Counted from the first letter of the stretch, positions 17,983-28,709 are shown. The stretch is 64,000 bases of DNA from Lapidilactobacillus wuchangensis (GCF_003946645.1 NZ_RHOU01000002.1:312456-376455); one strand, 5' to 3'. The notes: a model not told the origin generated them from the letters alone. Program-made: numbers and translations.

Positions 17983-18745
17983 CCAAGACTTCCCCAATTT
18001 GGAAGGTGGTCGTTGGGCGATTTTGAGGGCGTGGCACGCTATGGCCATCAATTTGAATCCAAACTGGTTTTAAGCAGAGTAGTGGACAACTCCGTTCCAG
18101 CCGGCGGGTTGTGGAACGCTGCCGGGATTGATTTGAGCTTATTGCTACGCAACAATCTCAATACAACCCTTATCCTAAGCGCTAAAGCGCCAAGGATAAT
18201 TTGGCGGCTGACAACCCGGCGGCCTCCACTGCGTTTTGAGTTGAGCTAGTATAATTTAGATTGGCTCGATTAACTGGCAATACTAGCAAAGTTAGCGTCA
18301 CCAGCAACTACCCTGAATAAAGTAACAAGATTCAACATCACTATTTAGATAAACAGATTGTGGAATCTAACAAAGCCTACATGGCAATATTTCTGGATAA
18401 AACCAGAAACTGTCAAGTAGGCTTATTTTTGTGCTTTGTTTAGTTGTCGTCACAATTCAAATCAAGTTGATTAGTCCCACTACAATTGCTTTAAACACTA
18501 ACAAATATGAAGTGAACTAATTCAACTCCAGACGAAATGGAGGGCGTGGTTGTCAGCCGCCAAATTATTGTTGGTGCTTTAGCACTTACAATAAGACCTG
18601 TATTGGAGACTTTTGTAAAAAGGCTTCAATCAGTGTCGGCCGCGTTCCACAACCAGCAAGCCCGCAATGGAGTCAGACGCCAATCTGTTTCACCATCTTC
18701 AATAGATTTTAATGTTTTAGCACTTCATGCGTTAATTTTTAGTCA
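17983..18745 (+). repeat. Composite structured repeat module M4 (HD hydrolase/uvrB interval)
   Basis: Truncated type-1 5' part (17992-18060), then a complete unit with a third kind of arm (18081-18237): CCG-GGTTGT / ACAACC-CGG and hairpin TATCCT-GCGC/GCGC-AGGATA. Next come the central hairpin (18373-18430), the linker and a forward type-2 unit (18524-18690; TGGTTGT/ACAACCA, TATTGT-GTGC/GCAC-ACAATA). Its right edge is ~45 bp upstream of the LexA-like box of uvrB. A 70-codon ORF across the type-2 unit is a shadow, not a gene. Confidence 0.88.
18373..18430. terminator. Central bidirectional hairpin of M4
   Basis: AAGCCTAC...TTTCTGG / CCAGAAA...GTAGGCTT with internal mismatches and a short T-rich tail. 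Same position as the central hairpins of M3 and M5 but with a different stem sequence. Confidence 0.7.
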
Positions 18746-18791
18746 TTGAAATTAAACTGGTACCACTTAAAAAAACATTTCGAAAAAGTAG

Positions 18792-18817
18792 CGAAAATAT
18801 GTTCGCTATGGTAAACT
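18792..18817 (+). promoter_or_regulatory. Candidate LexA (SOS) box and -10 element of uvrBA
   Basis: CGAAAATATGTTCG (18792-18805) differs by one base from the symmetric Gram-positive LexA pattern CGAAC-N4-GTTCG and overlaps the -35 region of a -10 TAAACT (18812-18817). LexA control of uvrBA is established in Bacillus; the site here is read by eye. Confidence 0.65.
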
Positions 18818-18889
18818 ATATCTTGTTGAAATTAGATTACTTTTAGTAGGCTTAACTACTAAACAAGTTGGATATATTGTTGATTGCTC

Positions 18890-18926
18890 AAGCCCTTCAT
18901 GGTCGAATCAGACTTCAAGGGCTTTT
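18890..18926 (+). promoter_or_regulatory. Attenuator-like hairpin in the uvrB leader
   Basis: AAGCCCTT (18890-18897) pairs with AAGGGCTT (18917-18924), followed by TTTTGTGTT, between the putative promoter and the uvrB start. It looks like an intrinsic terminator placed inside the 5' leader. The uvrB frame is open through it (30 codons upstream of the chosen TTG), so translation across it is possible. Confidence 0.45.
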
Positions 18927-18957
18927 GTGTTCGATTGAGAAGTTTGGGGGCAATAAC

Positions 18958-20970
18958 TTGTTAAAACGTGAAACAAATCATCATTTTGAATTAGTCTCAA
19001 AATATCAACCTGCTGGTGATCAGCAGCAAGCCATTGATAAAATCACGGCCGGTTTTGAAGCTGGGGAGAAAGAAGAAATTCTCGAAGGCGCCACTGGTAC
19101 AGGGAAGACTTTTACGATGGCCAATGTTATTGCCAAGTTGAATAAACCAACTTTGATTATTTCCCATAATAAAACTTTGGCTGGCCAGTTGTATGGTGAG
19201 TTTAAAGAGTTTTTCCCGAATAATCGGGTTGAGTATTTTGTTTCCTATTATGATTACTACCAACCAGAAGCTTATGTGCCATCTAGTGACACTTATATTG
19301 AAAAAGATTCGGCGATCAATGATGAAATCGATAAATTACGCCATAGTGCCACTAGTGCATTACTGGAACGAAATGATGTGATTGTGGTCGCATCAGTTTC
19401 TTGTATTTTCGGTTTAGGTGATCCCCGAGAATATCGGGACAGTACCTTGTCCTTGCGTGAAGGCATGACGATTGATCGGAATGAATTACTGCGTGAACTG
19501 GTCAGTCTGCAATTTGATCGCAATGATATTGATTTCCAACGGGGTCGTTTCCGTGTTCGTGGTGATGTGGTTGAAATTTTCCCAGCTTCTCGTGATGATC
19601 ACGCTTTGCGAGTGGAATTCTTTGGCGATGAAATTGATCGAATCGTTGAAGTTGATGCCTTGACTGGTGAAGTGATTGGCGAACGGGAACAAGTTTCAAT
19701 TTTCCCAGCGACGCATTTTATGACCAACGATGTGCAAATGACCGAAGCCGTTAAACGCATCAAAGCTGAGTTAGACGGTCGCTTGAAAGAGTTGAAGGCC
19801 GAAAATAAGTTGCTGGAAGCTCAACGTTTGGAACAACGGACGACTTATGATATTGAAATGATGCAAGAAATGGGTTACACTTCCGGGATTGAAAACTATT
19901 CGCGGCATATGGAAGGCCGCAAAGCAGGCGAGCCACCATTTACGTTGTTGGATTTCTTCCCGCAAGATTTCAATATTATGATTGACGAGTCTCATGTGAC
20001 CATGCCCCAGATTCGTGGGATGTACAACGGTGACCGGGCGCGGAAACAAATGTTAGTTGACTACGGCTTCCGTTTACCCAGTGCCCTGGATAATCGACCA
20101 TTAACACTAGCTGAATTCGAAACTCATGTTCATGATATTTTGTACGTTTCAGCAACGCCTGGTGACTACGAATTGGCGCGGACCAATAATGTGGTTGAAC
20201 AGATTATTAGGCCAACCGGGTTACTTGATCCCAAGGTTGAAGTGCGGCCGATCATGGGACAAATTGACGATTTGGTTGGTGAGATCAATCAACGTGTTGA
20301 ACAACATGAACGGGTCTTTATTACAACTTTGACCAAGAAGATGGCTGAGGATTTAACTGACTATCTGAAAGATCTAGGCATTAAAGTGAAGTACCTGCAT
20401 AGTGACATTAAAACTTTGGAACGAACGGAAATCATTCGTGATTTACGTTTAGGTAAGTTTGACGTGTTAGTCGGGATCAACTTGTTGCGTGAGGGGATCG
20501 ATGTGCCTGAAGTTTCCCTAGTCGCGATTTTGGATGCTGACAAGGAAGGCTTCTTACGTTCAGTGCGGCCATTAATTCAAACAATCGGTCGGGCAGCGCG
20601 AAATTCTCATGGTGAAGTAATCATGTACGCTGATAAAATCACTGATTCAATGCGCTTAGCAATTGATGAAACCAATCGGCGGCGCCAGATTCAGGAACAA
20701 TTTGATGAAGAACATCATATTACGCCAACGACAATTATTAAGCCAATTCGTGATGCCATCAAGGCTACAAAGACGAATGATGAAGAAACGCCTAAAGAAG
20801 AGTCAGCACAAGTGGCTGACCTTGATTTAGAGAATATGTCTAAAACAGAGAAACAAGATTTACTCAAGAGTTTGACCCAACAAATGGAACAAGCTGCCAA
20901 GGAGTTAGACTTCGAGAATGCGGCTAATTTACGTGATATGATTCTTGAGTTGAAATCAGAGGTGAAATAA
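18958..20970 (+). CDS. uvrB: Excinuclease ABC subunit B
   Basis: DNA-damage verification subunit of nucleotide-excision repair. 670 aa from TTG 18958, chosen because it gives the conserved start [20 protein letters not shown] and TTTGGGGG lies seven bases upstream. The frame continues 30 codons further 5' across the leader hairpin. Walker [11 protein letters not shown] is near residues 40-49; the DNA-clamping beta-hairpin contains [20 protein letters not shown]. Helicase motifs follow, and a C-terminal UVR motif sits at about 630-665. Two bases separate it from uvrA. Confidence 0.96.
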   Translation: MLKRETNHHFELVSKYQPAGDQQQAIDKITAGFEAGEKEEILEGATGTGKTFTMANVIAKLNKPTLIISHNKTLAGQLYGEFKEFFPNNRVEYFVSYYDYYQPEAYVPSSDTYIEKDSAINDEIDKLRHSATSALLERNDVIVVASVSCIFGLGDPREYRDSTLSLREGMTIDRNELLRELVSLQFDRNDIDFQRGRFRVRGDVVEIFPASRDDHALRVEFFGDEIDRIVEVDALTGEVIGEREQVSIFPATHFMTNDVQMTEAVKRIKAELDGRLKELKAENKLLEAQRLEQRTTYDIEMMQEMGYTSGIENYSRHMEGRKAGEPPFTLLDFFPQDFNIMIDESHVTMPQIRGMYNGDRARKQMLVDYGFRLPSALDNRPLTLAEFETHVHDILYVSATPGDYELARTNNVVEQIIRPTGLLDPKVEVRPIMGQIDDLVGEINQRVEQHERVFITTLTKKMAEDLTDYLKDLGIKVKYLHSDIKTLERTEIIRDLRLGKFDVLVGINLLREGIDVPEVSLVAILDADKEGFLRSVRPLIQTIGRAARNSHGEVIMYADKITDSMRLAIDETNRRRQIQEQFDEEHHITPTTIIKPIRDAIKATKTNDEETPKEESAQVADLDLENMSKTEKQDLLKSLTQQMEQAAKELDFENAANLRDMILELKSEVK

Positions 20971-20972
20971 AT

Positions 20973-23843
20973 TTGGTTAATGACAAAATTGTGATTCATG
21001 GCGCCCGCGCTCATAATTTGAAAAATATTGATGTGACGATTCCCCGCGATAAGTTAGTGGTCGTCACTGGTTTGTCAGGCTCTGGTAAAAGTTCCCTGGC
21101 TTTTGATACGTTATACGCTGAAGGTCAGCGTCGTTACGTGGAAAGTTTGTCAGCGTATGCGCGCCAGTTCTTAGGTCAAATGGAAAAGCCGGATGTGGAT
21201 TCAATTGATGGTCTCAGTCCAGCAATTTCAATTGATCAGAAGACGACTTCCAAGAATCCACGGTCAACTGTTGGTACGGTGACGGAAATCAATGATTATT
21301 TGCGGTTGTTGTGGGCCCGAGTCGGCACGCCGATTTGTCCTAATGATGGGACGGTAATTTCCAGTCAATCAGTTGATCAAATGGCGGATCGGGTCTTACA
21401 ACTTCCCGAGCGAACCAAGATTCAGATTTTTTCGCCAATTGTTCGCCAGAAAAAAGGCCAACATAAGAAAGAATTCGATAAGATCAAACGCGAAGGTTAC
21501 GTCCGCATTCGGGTGGATGGTGAAGTTCACGATATTAATGATGAAATCGAATTAGATAAGAATAAAAAGCATGATATTGATATTGTGATTGACCGGATCG
21601 TCGTGAAATCTGGTATTCGTTCACGTTTATTTGATTCGCTGGAAGCAGCGCTGCGCCTTTCAGAAGGTTATGCCAATGTCGATGTGATCGGCGGCGAAAT
21701 GTTAGTTTTCTCAGAACATTACGCTTGTCCACTTTGCGGTTTTACTGTTGGCGAAATGGAACCACGGCTGTTTTCGTTTAACGCGCCATTTGGTGCTTGC
21801 CCTGACTGTGATGGCTTAGGGGTCAAACTGGCAGTCGATTATGATTTAGTGATTCCTGATCCATCGTTGACGTTGAATCAAGGTGCTTTGGCGCCATGGA
21901 ATCCAATTAGTTCCCAATATTATCCTGAATTATTGAAGCAAGCAGCGAAGGCTTTCCGAATCAACATGGATAAGCCATTTAATAAGTTAACGGAACGGCA
22001 ACGGAAAATTGTGTTGTACGGTTCTGAAGGCAAGAAGTTCCATTTCCACTATCAAAACGATTTTGGTGGCGTTCGTGATGTTGATGTGGAATTCGAAGGT
22101 GTCATTCCTAACGTCAAGCGGCGTTACAATGAAACCAATAGTGATTTCACGCGGCAAACGATGCGGCAATATATGACTGAGTTAACTTGTGAGACTTGTC
22201 ATGGCGCCCGCCTGAATCGCCAAGCATTGGCCGTTAAAATCGGTGGCGAAGATATCGCTCAAGTTTCGGAATTGCCAGTTAACAAAGCCTTACCATTTTT
22301 TGCTCAATTAACTTTGTCAGACCAACAATTGACAATTGCGAAGCCAATTTTGAAAGAAGTTCGTGATCGTTTGACTTTCTTGGAGAACGTTGGCTTGGAT
22401 TATTTAACGCTGTCTCGTTCAGCGGGCACCTTATCTGGTGGTGAAGCCCAGCGAATTCGTTTAGCGACCCAAATTGGTTCCAACTTATCTGGGGTGATGT
22501 ATATTCTCGATGAGCCGTCGATTGGGTTGCATCAGCGTGACAATGATCGTTTGATCAGTTCGTTGAAGAAAATGCGTGATTTAGGCAATACTTTAATCGT
22601 GGTTGAGCACGACGAGGATACCATGCGCGCCGCTGATTATTTAATTGATATCGGCCCTGGCGCTGGCGAACAAGGCGGTCGGGTAATGGCGGCTGGGACG
22701 CCAGCTGAGGTCGAAAAGGTGCCAACTTCTTTGACGGGACAATATTTATCTGGTCAGAAGTTTATTCCGTTGCCCTTAACGCGCCGTCCTGGCAATGGTA
22801 AGCAGATTACCGTGATCGGTGCCGCCGAAAATAACTTAAAGCAAATTGATGTTGATTTTCCTTTAGGTCAATTTGTGGTGGTCACTGGTGTTTCTGGCTC
22901 CGGTAAGTCAACGCTGGTCAATATGATTTTGAAACGAGCTTTGGCTCAAAAGCTTAATCGTAATTCGACCAAGCCAGGTGCTTACAAGTCGATTAAAGGT
23001 TATACCAATATTGATCGGTTAATTGATATCGACCAGAGCCCAATTGGTCGGACACCACGGAGTAATCCGGCAACTTATACTGGTGTCTTTGACGATATTC
23101 GTGACTTGTTTGCCCAGACGAACGAGGCCAAGCTACGTGGTTATAAGAAGGGCCGCTTCAGTTTTAATATTAAAGGTGGTCGTTGTGAAGCTTGTAAAGG
23201 CGACGGCATTATTAAAATTGAGATGAACTTCTTGCCCGATGTTTTTGTGCCTTGCGAAGTTTGTCATGGCAATCGTTATAATTCAGAAACCTTGGAAGTT
23301 ACTTATAAAGGCAAAAATATTGCCGAAGTCTTACGGATGACCGTAGCCGAAGCCTTAGACTTCTTTGCGGCAATTCCGAAGATTCGTAAGAAATTACAAA
23401 CGATTGTTGATGTTGGCTTAGGTTACGTGCAACTTGGTCAGCCAGCCACGACTTTATCTGGTGGTGAGGCCCAACGGATGAAACTGGCCTCAGAGTTACA
23501 CAAACAGTCCCCAGGTCACAACTTCTATATCTTAGATGAACCAACGACTGGCTTGCATTCAGATGATATTAAACGTTTGTTGGAAGTATTGAATCGTTTA
23601 GTTGATGAAGGCAATACTGTTCTGATTATTGAGCATAATCTGGATATCATTAAATCAGCCGACTATTTGATTGATTTAGGGCCAGAAGGTGGCGAAGGCG
23701 GTGGCTCAATTGTGGCCACTGGTACGCCAGAAGAAGTTGCTAAGGTGAAGGCTAGCTATACTGGTCAATACTTGGCACCAATTCTTAAACGTGATCGTGC
23801 TCGCACCGTTGCTGCAGAAAAGAATTTAAAAGTATCAAAATAG
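20973..23843 (+). CDS. uvrA: Excinuclease ABC subunit A
   Basis: Damage-recognition ATPase of nucleotide-excision repair, 956 aa, full length. Two ABC ATPase modules are visible: Walker [10 protein letters not shown] (near residue 31) and GVSGSGKST (near 640), with signatures [12 protein letters not shown] and [12 protein letters not shown]. Zinc-finger cysteines occur in CPLCGF...CPDCDGLG and CEACKGDG...[10 protein letters not shown]. The start is TTG at 20973, preceded by GAGGTG at the end of uvrB. No separate terminator; module M5 starts almost at the stop codon. Confidence 0.97.
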   Translation: MVNDKIVIHGARAHNLKNIDVTIPRDKLVVVTGLSGSGKSSLAFDTLYAEGQRRYVESLSAYARQFLGQMEKPDVDSIDGLSPAISIDQKTTSKNPRSTVGTVTEINDYLRLLWARVGTPICPNDGTVISSQSVDQMADRVLQLPERTKIQIFSPIVRQKKGQHKKEFDKIKREGYVRIRVDGEVHDINDEIELDKNKKHDIDIVIDRIVVKSGIRSRLFDSLEAALRLSEGYANVDVIGGEMLVFSEHYACPLCGFTVGEMEPRLFSFNAPFGACPDCDGLGVKLAVDYDLVIPDPSLTLNQGALAPWNPISSQYYPELLKQAAKAFRINMDKPFNKLTERQRKIVLYGSEGKKFHFHYQNDFGGVRDVDVEFEGVIPNVKRRYNETNSDFTRQTMRQYMTELTCETCHGARLNRQALAVKIGGEDIAQVSELPVNKALPFFAQLTLSDQQLTIAKPILKEVRDRLTFLENVGLDYLTLSRSAGTLSGGEAQRIRLATQIGSNLSGVMYILDEPSIGLHQRDNDRLISSLKKMRDLGNTLIVVEHDEDTMRAADYLIDIGPGAGEQGGRVMAAGTPAEVEKVPTSLTGQYLSGQKFIPLPLTRRPGNGKQITVIGAAENNLKQIDVDFPLGQFVVVTGVSGSGKSTLVNMILKRALAQKLNRNSTKPGAYKSIKGYTNIDRLIDIDQSPIGRTPRSNPATYTGVFDDIRDLFAQTNEAKLRGYKKGRFSFNIKGGRCEACKGDGIIKIEMNFLPDVFVPCEVCHGNRYNSETLEVTYKGKNIAEVLRMTVAEALDFFAAIPKIRKKLQTIVDVGLGYVQLGQPATTLSGGEAQRMKLASELHKQSPGHNFYILDEPTTGLHSDDIKRLLEVLNRLVDEGNTVLIIEHNLDIIKSADYLIDLGPEGGEGGGSIVATGTPEEVAKVKASYTGQYLAPILKRDRARTVAAEKNLKVSK

Positions 23844-24405
23844 CGGCAAGACTGCCCCAATTGAGGAAGGTGGTTGCTGGGCGATTTAGATGGTGTGGAA
23901 CGCAGTGGCCGTCGATTTGAGCTTATTGCTAGCGCAACAATCTCAAATACGAGGCTTTTTCTAAGCGATAAATCGCCAAGAATAATTTCACAGCTGACGC
24001 CAATCGCCCAGCAACCACCTGTATAAACTAACAGAACTGATTACCAATAATTGGAAAAACAGATCGGTATAAACTAATAGGCCTGTTTGACAAGCTTTCT
24101 GGATAAAACCAGAGAAATGTCAAACGGGCTTTTTGCTTGGCTATTCAGTTATCATTGCAATTCAAATCAAGTTGATTGGTTCCACTACAATTGCCTTAAG
24201 CACTAACCAAATTGAAGTACTCCACCTCAACCCCAGACGGAATGGAGGGCGTGGTTGTCAGCCGCCAAATTTGTCTTATTGCTTTAGCGATTAGACAAAG
24301 GCTCGTATTTGAAACAATTTGGTCTTTAATTGGTTCAAATCGATGCCGGCCGCGTTCCACAACCAGCAAGCCCGGAATGTAGTCAGAACCGATTCTGTTT
24401 TATAG
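23844..24405 (+). repeat. Composite structured repeat module M5 (immediately after uvrA)
   Basis: Standard module. The type-1 unit (23866-24020) has perfect 19-bp outer arms AGGTGGTTGCTGGGCGATT (23868-23886) and AATCGCCCAGCAACCACCT (24002-24020). Its inner hairpin is TTTGAG/CTCAAA, and hairpin TTCT-GCGAT/ATCGC-AGAA. The central hairpin is 24079-24135. The forward type-2 unit (24228-24400) has TGGTTGT/ACAACCA and TTGTCT-ATTGC/GCGAT-AGACAA. Element B copy 3 follows directly. Confidence 0.9.
24079..24135. terminator. Central hairpin of M5
   Basis: AGGCCTGTTTGACA / TGTCAAACGGGCT (with wobble), inner TCTGG/CCAGA pair, then T5. It is the only terminator-like hairpin downstream of uvrA. Confidence 0.75.
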
Positions 24406-24437
24406 CCTTACATGGGTTAAATTTTTTTGGTGTTGAA

Positions 24438-24552
24438 ACGTGTTCGGATCGGTAAATGGCTATGCCTAATTTAATTATTTGCTCGGTCACTTGCAGTGCC
24501 CAATCAAATAATTGAAATTACGCTACGCCAAAAACCCGCTGCCCCTCACACT
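24438..24552 (+). repeat. Element B copy 3 (upstream of the HdeD-like gene)
   Basis: Same layout as the two copies near gpsA: GGCTATG...CTACGCC, a long stem TAATTTAATTATTTG / CAAATAATTGAAATTA, and an apical stem CACT-TGC-AGTG that differs in sequence from the other copies but still pairs. The outermost arms pair poorly in this copy (GGATCGG against CTGCCCC). Confidence 0.8.
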
Positions 24553-24564
24553 CTGTTCCAATAG

Positions 24565-24592
24565 TTGACATGTTCGTTCAAACTGATATTCT
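24565..24592 (+). promoter_or_regulatory. Promoter of the HdeD-like gene
   Basis: -35 TTGACA (24565-24570), 16 nt spacer, -10 TATTCT (24587-24592), 41 bp before the ATG. Confidence 0.65.
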
Positions 24593-24632
24593 AAATCTAG
24601 TTATTATTTATTTTTTTGAGGAGGAATTGTTC

Positions 24633-25172
24633 ATGTTTTGGCGACAAAAATCTTGGGGTTTTGATTGGCCCTTATTCTTATCTGGTATTATTTTCTTAAT
24701 TGCAGGTTTCTTTTTGGTGGCGCAACCATCTGCTTCTCTTGTTAGCATTGTCTTGATTTTCGGGATCATGGCCATTGTTCAGGGGATTTCTTGGTTAGGT
24801 AACTTCTTCCATTATCGTGATTATATTAATGGCATGAGCTTCTTCGTTATTTTGGCCGGGGTCCTCGATATTTTAATTGGGATTATCTTCATTACCAAGA
24901 TTTATGTCGGTGCCATTGTGATTGCCTATGTCTTTGCCACTTGGTTCTTGATTGATTCTGTGATCGGTATTATCGTTGCTGGCCATTTACGGAACTTTGG
25001 TAAAGCTTATTTCTGGATTTCTTTGATTTTAGATATTTTAGGTGTGGTTGTGGCAGTTATGATGCTCTTCAATCCATTGTCTTCCTTATTAACAATGACC
25101 ATGTTACTTTCGATTTATTTTATTATTTTCGGGGTAAATAATGTGATTATGGCCTTTGCTCACCGCGGTTAA
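24633..25172 (+). CDS. HdeD family (DUF308) membrane protein
   Basis: 179 aa with six hydrophobic helices arranged as three similar pairs (LFLSGIIFLIAGFFLV, FFVILAGVLDILIGIIF, WISLILDILGVVVAVMML). This is the DUF308/HdeD pattern, a family tied to acid or envelope stress in some bacteria but biochemically undefined in Firmicutes. ATG 24633 follows GAGGAGG; the open frame extends 21 codons upstream without a ribosome site. It is separated by 60 bp from rapZ, which has a TATAAT in that gap, so it may be a separate unit. Confidence 0.8.
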   Translation: MFWRQKSWGFDWPLFLSGIIFLIAGFFLVAQPSASLVSIVLIFGIMAIVQGISWLGNFFHYRDYINGMSFFVILAGVLDILIGIIFITKIYVGAIVIAYVFATWFLIDSVIGIIVAGHLRNFGKAYFWISLILDILGVVVAVMMLFNPLSSLLTMTMLLSIYFIIFGVNNVIMAFAHRG

Positions 25173-25205
25173 GCGAAAAGTTCAAACAAGAAACGCCCGG
25201 TGTGT

Positions 25206-25211
25206 TATAAT
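25206..25211 (+). promoter_or_regulatory. -10 element upstream of rapZ
   Basis: TATAAT 21 bp before the rapZ ATG. The best -35 (TTCAAA, 25181-25186) is 19 nt away, so the promoter is only tentative. Confidence 0.4.
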
Positions 25212-25232
25212 TCATCAGAGGACGTGTTGAAA

Positions 25233-26126
25233 ATGGTCAAACCTGATACTTTAAATCTAGTTATTATTACCGGGATGAGTGGTGCCGGTAAAACAGTCGC
25301 AGTCCAGTCCTTTGAAGATCTGGGCTATTTCTGTATCGATAATATGCCACCAAGCTTACTGCCTAAGTTCTGGGAATTAGTCAAAGAATCTGGCAAAATC
25401 ACAAAAATTGCCTTAGTGATCGACTTACGGTCGCGGGCTTTTTACGATGAGATTATTTCAATGTTATCTGGTTTAGATAACACTAATTTTGTGACCACTA
25501 AAATCCTGTTCCTAGACGCTTCTGATGAAGAGTTGGTCAGTCGTTATAAGGAGACTCGTCGTTCCCATCCATTAGCCATGGAAGGCCGTTTATTGGACGG
25601 TATTAAGAAGGAGCGGCAATTATTAGGTGAGATGCGTAATCGCGCCCAGCTGATTATTGACACCACTAATTTGTCACCGCGCCAATTACGGGAAGAGATT
25701 TTTGATAACTTCAAGAGTTCTGACAATCCTGTTTTTCATATTGAAGTGATGTCCTTTGGCTTTAAATATGGCTTGCCAATTGACGCCGATATTGTCATGG
25801 ACGTGCGTTTCTTACCGAATCCTTATTATGTTCCGGCTTTTAAGAATAAAACTGGACTCGATCAACCGGTGGCAGACTATGTGAATCAACAGCCAGCCAC
25901 AGAAAAGTTTTACCAGCAATTTATGGCCATGTTGAACACTGCTTTACCAGGTTATCAGAATGAAGGTAAGACAAGTTTAACGATTGCGATTGGTTGTACT
26001 GGTGGTCAACATCGTTCAGTTGCCTTAACTGAGCGCGTTGGTCATGCTTTGCAAAAGGCGGGCTATCCCGTTGACATTACCCATCGTGATTTAACAAAAC
26101 GCAAAGAAACGGTGAATCGCTCATGA
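25233..26126 (+). CDS. rapZ: RNase adapter RapZ / YvcJ nucleotide-binding protein
   Basis: 297 aa P-loop protein of the RapZ/YvcJ family. Walker A GMSGAGKT lies at about residues 12-19, followed by the invariant [20 protein letters not shown]. The C-terminal [16 protein letters not shown] motif near residue 250 is the RapZ phosphate-binding loop. In enterobacteria RapZ controls GlmZ sRNA and amino-sugar synthesis; in Gram-positives the role is less clear. ATG 25233 is 10 nt after AGAGGA; GTG 25224 and TTG 25227 are alternatives. Its stop overlaps the yvcK start (CATGA). Confidence 0.93.
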   Translation: MVKPDTLNLVIITGMSGAGKTVAVQSFEDLGYFCIDNMPPSLLPKFWELVKESGKITKIALVIDLRSRAFYDEIISMLSGLDNTNFVTTKILFLDASDEELVSRYKETRRSHPLAMEGRLLDGIKKERQLLGEMRNRAQLIIDTTNLSPRQLREEIFDNFKSSDNPVFHIEVMSFGFKYGLPIDADIVMDVRFLPNPYYVPAFKNKTGLDQPVADYVNQQPATEKFYQQFMAMLNTALPGYQNEGKTSLTIAIGCTGGQHRSVALTERVGHALQKAGYPVDITHRDLTKRKETVNRS

Positions 26127-27139
26127 GTCGTACAAATCGAATTGTTCGCGTAATCAAAGGTCGGCGGCCAAAGATTGTCGTTATCGGTGGCGGGACAGGT
26201 TTACCGGTTATTTTAAAGAGTCTTCATCAACAAAATGCCGATATTACCGCGATTGTGACCGTGGCAGATGACGGCGGTTCGTCAGGGATCATCCGTGACT
26301 ATATTAACGTCGTGCCACCTGGTGATATTCGTAATGTGTTGGTGTCTTTATCAGATATGTCGCCATCTTACTTAGACATTTTTCAGTACCGGTTTGAAAG
26401 TAAGGACTCTTTCTTTGCCGGTCATGCCATTGGTAATTTGATTATTGCGGCACTCACTGAAATGGATCACAACATTTTCGATGCGGTGCAAACTTTGTCG
26501 CAAATGATGGCCGTTGATGGGCACGTTTATCCGGTTGCTAACGAGCCCTTAACTTTAAATGCCGAATTTAAAGATGGTACTACAGCGGCTGGTGAAACTG
26601 AAATTTCTGGTGCACGCAAACAGATTAAGCGAGTTTGGGTAACTGATACCGATGACCCTCAGGAACAACCAGTAGCTGTGACACCAGTCATTCAAGCGAT
26701 TATGGATGCCGATGTGATCGTCCTGGGGCCCGGCAGTCTGTTCACAAGTATTCTGCCTAATTTAATGGTTAAAAACCTTCAGGAAGCTTTATTGAAGAGC
26801 CCAGCTGAAGTGATTTATATTTGCAATATTATGACGCAGAAGGGCGAAACCGAGCATTTCAGCGATGCTGATCATGTGCGAATCATTAATGAACACCTCG
26901 GTGCAAAACGAGTCGATACGATTTTGGTGAACGCTGAAAAAGTACCTGACGATTATTTGGATTATCAGAAATACAACGAATATTTAGTGCCTGTTAGCCA
27001 TGATTTCGAAGCGTTGCAGCAACAATGTACGCGGATTATTTCCAATGATTTCTTATCATTACATGATCATGGTGTCTTCCATGATGGTAATAAAGTTGCC
27101 CGTGAAATCCTTAACCGGGCCTTTCAGCCCAACCATTAA
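26123..27139 (+). CDS. yvcK: YvcK (CofD-like) cell-wall/gluconeogenesis factor
   Basis: 338 aa CofD-superfamily protein. The Rossmann-like [13 protein letters not shown] motif is near residues 21-33, then [28 protein letters not shown], and the late [15 protein letters not shown]. YvcK binds UDP-GlcNAc and supports cell-wall synthesis and shape during growth on gluconeogenic carbon. It overlaps rapZ by 4 bp and is followed 20 bp later by whiA; the rapZ-yvcK-whiA trio is conserved across Firmicutes. Confidence 0.95.
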   Translation: MSRTNRIVRVIKGRRPKIVVIGGGTGLPVILKSLHQQNADITAIVTVADDGGSSGIIRDYINVVPPGDIRNVLVSLSDMSPSYLDIFQYRFESKDSFFAGHAIGNLIIAALTEMDHNIFDAVQTLSQMMAVDGHVYPVANEPLTLNAEFKDGTTAAGETEISGARKQIKRVWVTDTDDPQEQPVAVTPVIQAIMDADVIVLGPGSLFTSILPNLMVKNLQEALLKSPAEVIYICNIMTQKGETEHFSDADHVRIINEHLGAKRVDTILVNAEKVPDDYLDYQKYNEYLVPVSHDFEALQQQCTRIISNDFLSLHDHGVFHDGNKVAREILNRAFQPNH

Positions 27140-27159
27140 TTAGAGTAGGAGGTGGGCCA

Positions 27160-28110
27160 ATGGCATCTTATGCAAGTGAAGTTAAAAAAGAGTTGACCCA
27201 ACTCGAAGTTCATCCTGAACATGCCCGCGCTGAATTAGCGGCATTGTTACGGATGAACGGTTCCTTGGCGATTGCTCACCGGCAATTTGTCTTAAACGTT
27301 CAGACTGAAAATCCAGCCACCGCGCGCCGAATTTATTCATTGCTGAAGCAAACTTATGCCATTGAAGCTGAATTACTAGTTCGGCGCAAAATGAAGTTAA
27401 AGAAGAACAATCAGTATATCGTGCGGGTGGCTAATAATGCCGAGCAAATCCTGAGCGATTTAAATATCGTTAGCAAAACCGATCAATTAAACATCCTGAC
27501 TCGAGTGCCCGACTGGATTTTACATGATGACCAGTTAAGCCGTTCCTATTTACGTGGCGCCTTCCTAGCTGGTGGTAGTGTGAATAATCCGGAAACTAGC
27601 CGGTATCATTTGGAAATTTATTCACTGTATGACGATCATAATCAGGATATTTTAGCGCTGATGAATCAATTCCAATTACATGCGAAAACAACTGAGCGGC
27701 GCAGTGGTTACATTAGCTATCTTAAGGAAGCAGAACGAATTGCCGACTTTTTACGGGTGATCGGCGCCACGAATGCGATGCTGAAGTTCGAGGATATTCG
27801 GATTGTGCGCGACATGCGTAATTCGGTTAATCGGTTGGTCAATTGCGAGACAGCCAATCTGAACAAAACCATTGATGCTGCCACGCGGCAAATTGAGAAT
27901 ATTAAGTATTTACAGCGAACGGTTGGCTTGGATTCGCTACCAGATAAATTGCAAGAAATCGCCGAGTTACGCTTAACTTATCCTGAAACAACTTTAGGTG
28001 AGTTAGGGCAATTGGTGCCAAGTGGCGCTATTTCAAAGTCAGGCATTAATCATCGCCTTCGTAAATTGAACGAAATGGCGGAGAAAATGCAGAACCGTTT
28101 GGTCGGGTAA
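27160..28110 (+). CDS. whiA: DNA-binding protein WhiA
   Basis: 316 aa. The N-terminal two-thirds is the LAGLIDADG-homing-endonuclease-like fold without the catalytic motif ([16 protein letters not shown] is the typical block near residues 128-143). The C-terminal helix-turn-helix region carries [15 protein letters not shown] and [16 protein letters not shown]. WhiA is linked to cell division and chromosome segregation in Bacillus and to sporulation in Streptomyces. ATG follows AGGAGGTGGGCC. Third gene of the conserved trio. Confidence 0.95.
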   Translation: MASYASEVKKELTQLEVHPEHARAELAALLRMNGSLAIAHRQFVLNVQTENPATARRIYSLLKQTYAIEAELLVRRKMKLKKNNQYIVRVANNAEQILSDLNIVSKTDQLNILTRVPDWILHDDQLSRSYLRGAFLAGGSVNNPETSRYHLEIYSLYDDHNQDILALMNQFQLHAKTTERRSGYISYLKEAERIADFLRVIGATNAMLKFEDIRIVRDMRNSVNRLVNCETANLNKTIDAATRQIENIKYLQRTVGLDSLPDKLQEIAELRLTYPETTLGELGQLVPSGAISKSGINHRLRKLNEMAEKMQNRLVG

Positions 28111-28122
28111 GGAGAAAGTACG

Positions 28123-28569
28123 ATGTCAGAACCTATTTTGTTAGATGAGCAGCTTTGTTTTGAAGTTTATCAAGCGCACAAGGCTTTTAATCATTTTTAT
28201 GCGCAGGCCTTAGCGCCATTCCATCTAACCTATGCGCAATATATTGTTTTATTGGTGCTTTACCAAGAAGAAAAAATTTCTGTCAAAGAGTTAGGCCAAC
28301 ATGTTGGCTTAGATTCTGGGACCTTAACGCCCTTACTGAAACGCTTAGAAAAGGACGGCTGGATCAAACGGCAACGTAGCCAAGCCGATGAACGCCGGCT
28401 TGAGATTGGCCTGACCACCATGGCACAACGCAAGAAGGAAAGCATCTTTGAACATGTTCGTGGCTGTGTCAATGTCTTAGAATTACCAGAAGAGAAATAT
28501 CGCCGCATGATGACCGATGTTGATTTTCTGACCAATCAAATTAATCACGCAACAGAAAAGTTATCTTAA
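28123..28569 (+). CDS. MarR family regulator, OhrR-like peroxide sensor
   Basis: 148 aa winged-helix MarR protein. The block LLDEQLCFEVYQAHK places a cysteine at residue 12, the position of the reactive cysteine in 1-Cys OhrR. The wing-helix core LDSGTLTPLLKRLEKDGWI with RSQADERRLEIGLT is also OhrR-type. OhrR represses an organic hydroperoxide reductase and is inactivated by Cys oxidation. No ohrA gene lies nearby, so the target is elsewhere. It starts 13 bp after whiA with AAGGAG and may be read from the same transcript. Confidence 0.8.
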   Translation: MSEPILLDEQLCFEVYQAHKAFNHFYAQALAPFHLTYAQYIVLLVLYQEEKISVKELGQHVGLDSGTLTPLLKRLEKDGWIKRQRSQADERRLEIGLTTMAQRKKESIFEHVRGCVNVLELPEEKYRRMMTDVDFLTNQINHATEKLS

Positions 28570-28637
28570 TCTAAGAATATCTGCGGAAAACTATTGCTAT
28601 TCCTGAAGTTTTTAGGTAAAATAGTTTTTGTTGCATT

Positions 28638-28709
28638 GGGTCCTTAGTGTAATGGATCGCACGTAAGATTCCGGTTCTTGAAATCTGGGTTCGACTCCCA
28701 GGGGACCCA
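28638..28709 (+). tRNA. trnR-CCG: tRNA-Arg (anticodon CCG)
   Basis: Folds as a standard cloverleaf: acceptor GGGTCCT/GGGACCC (last pair G-U), D stem GTGT/GCAC, anticodon stem TAAGA/TCTTG with loop TTCCGGT giving anticodon CCG, T stem CTGGG/CCCAG with loop TTCGACT, discriminator A. CCA is not encoded (CTA follows). It reads the rare Arg codon CGG. Confidence 0.95.

Noticed and set aside
18537..18749. Open reading frame beginning MEGVVVSRQI inside module M4, with a look-alike at 7955-8248 in M2 and a relative at 14984-15208 in M3
   Set aside because: The frames run through type-2 units of the repeat family and exist only because the repeat sequence is conserved; they have no ribosome site, break at stem changes in other copies, and pass through palindromes. 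Structure, not coding, explains the conservation.
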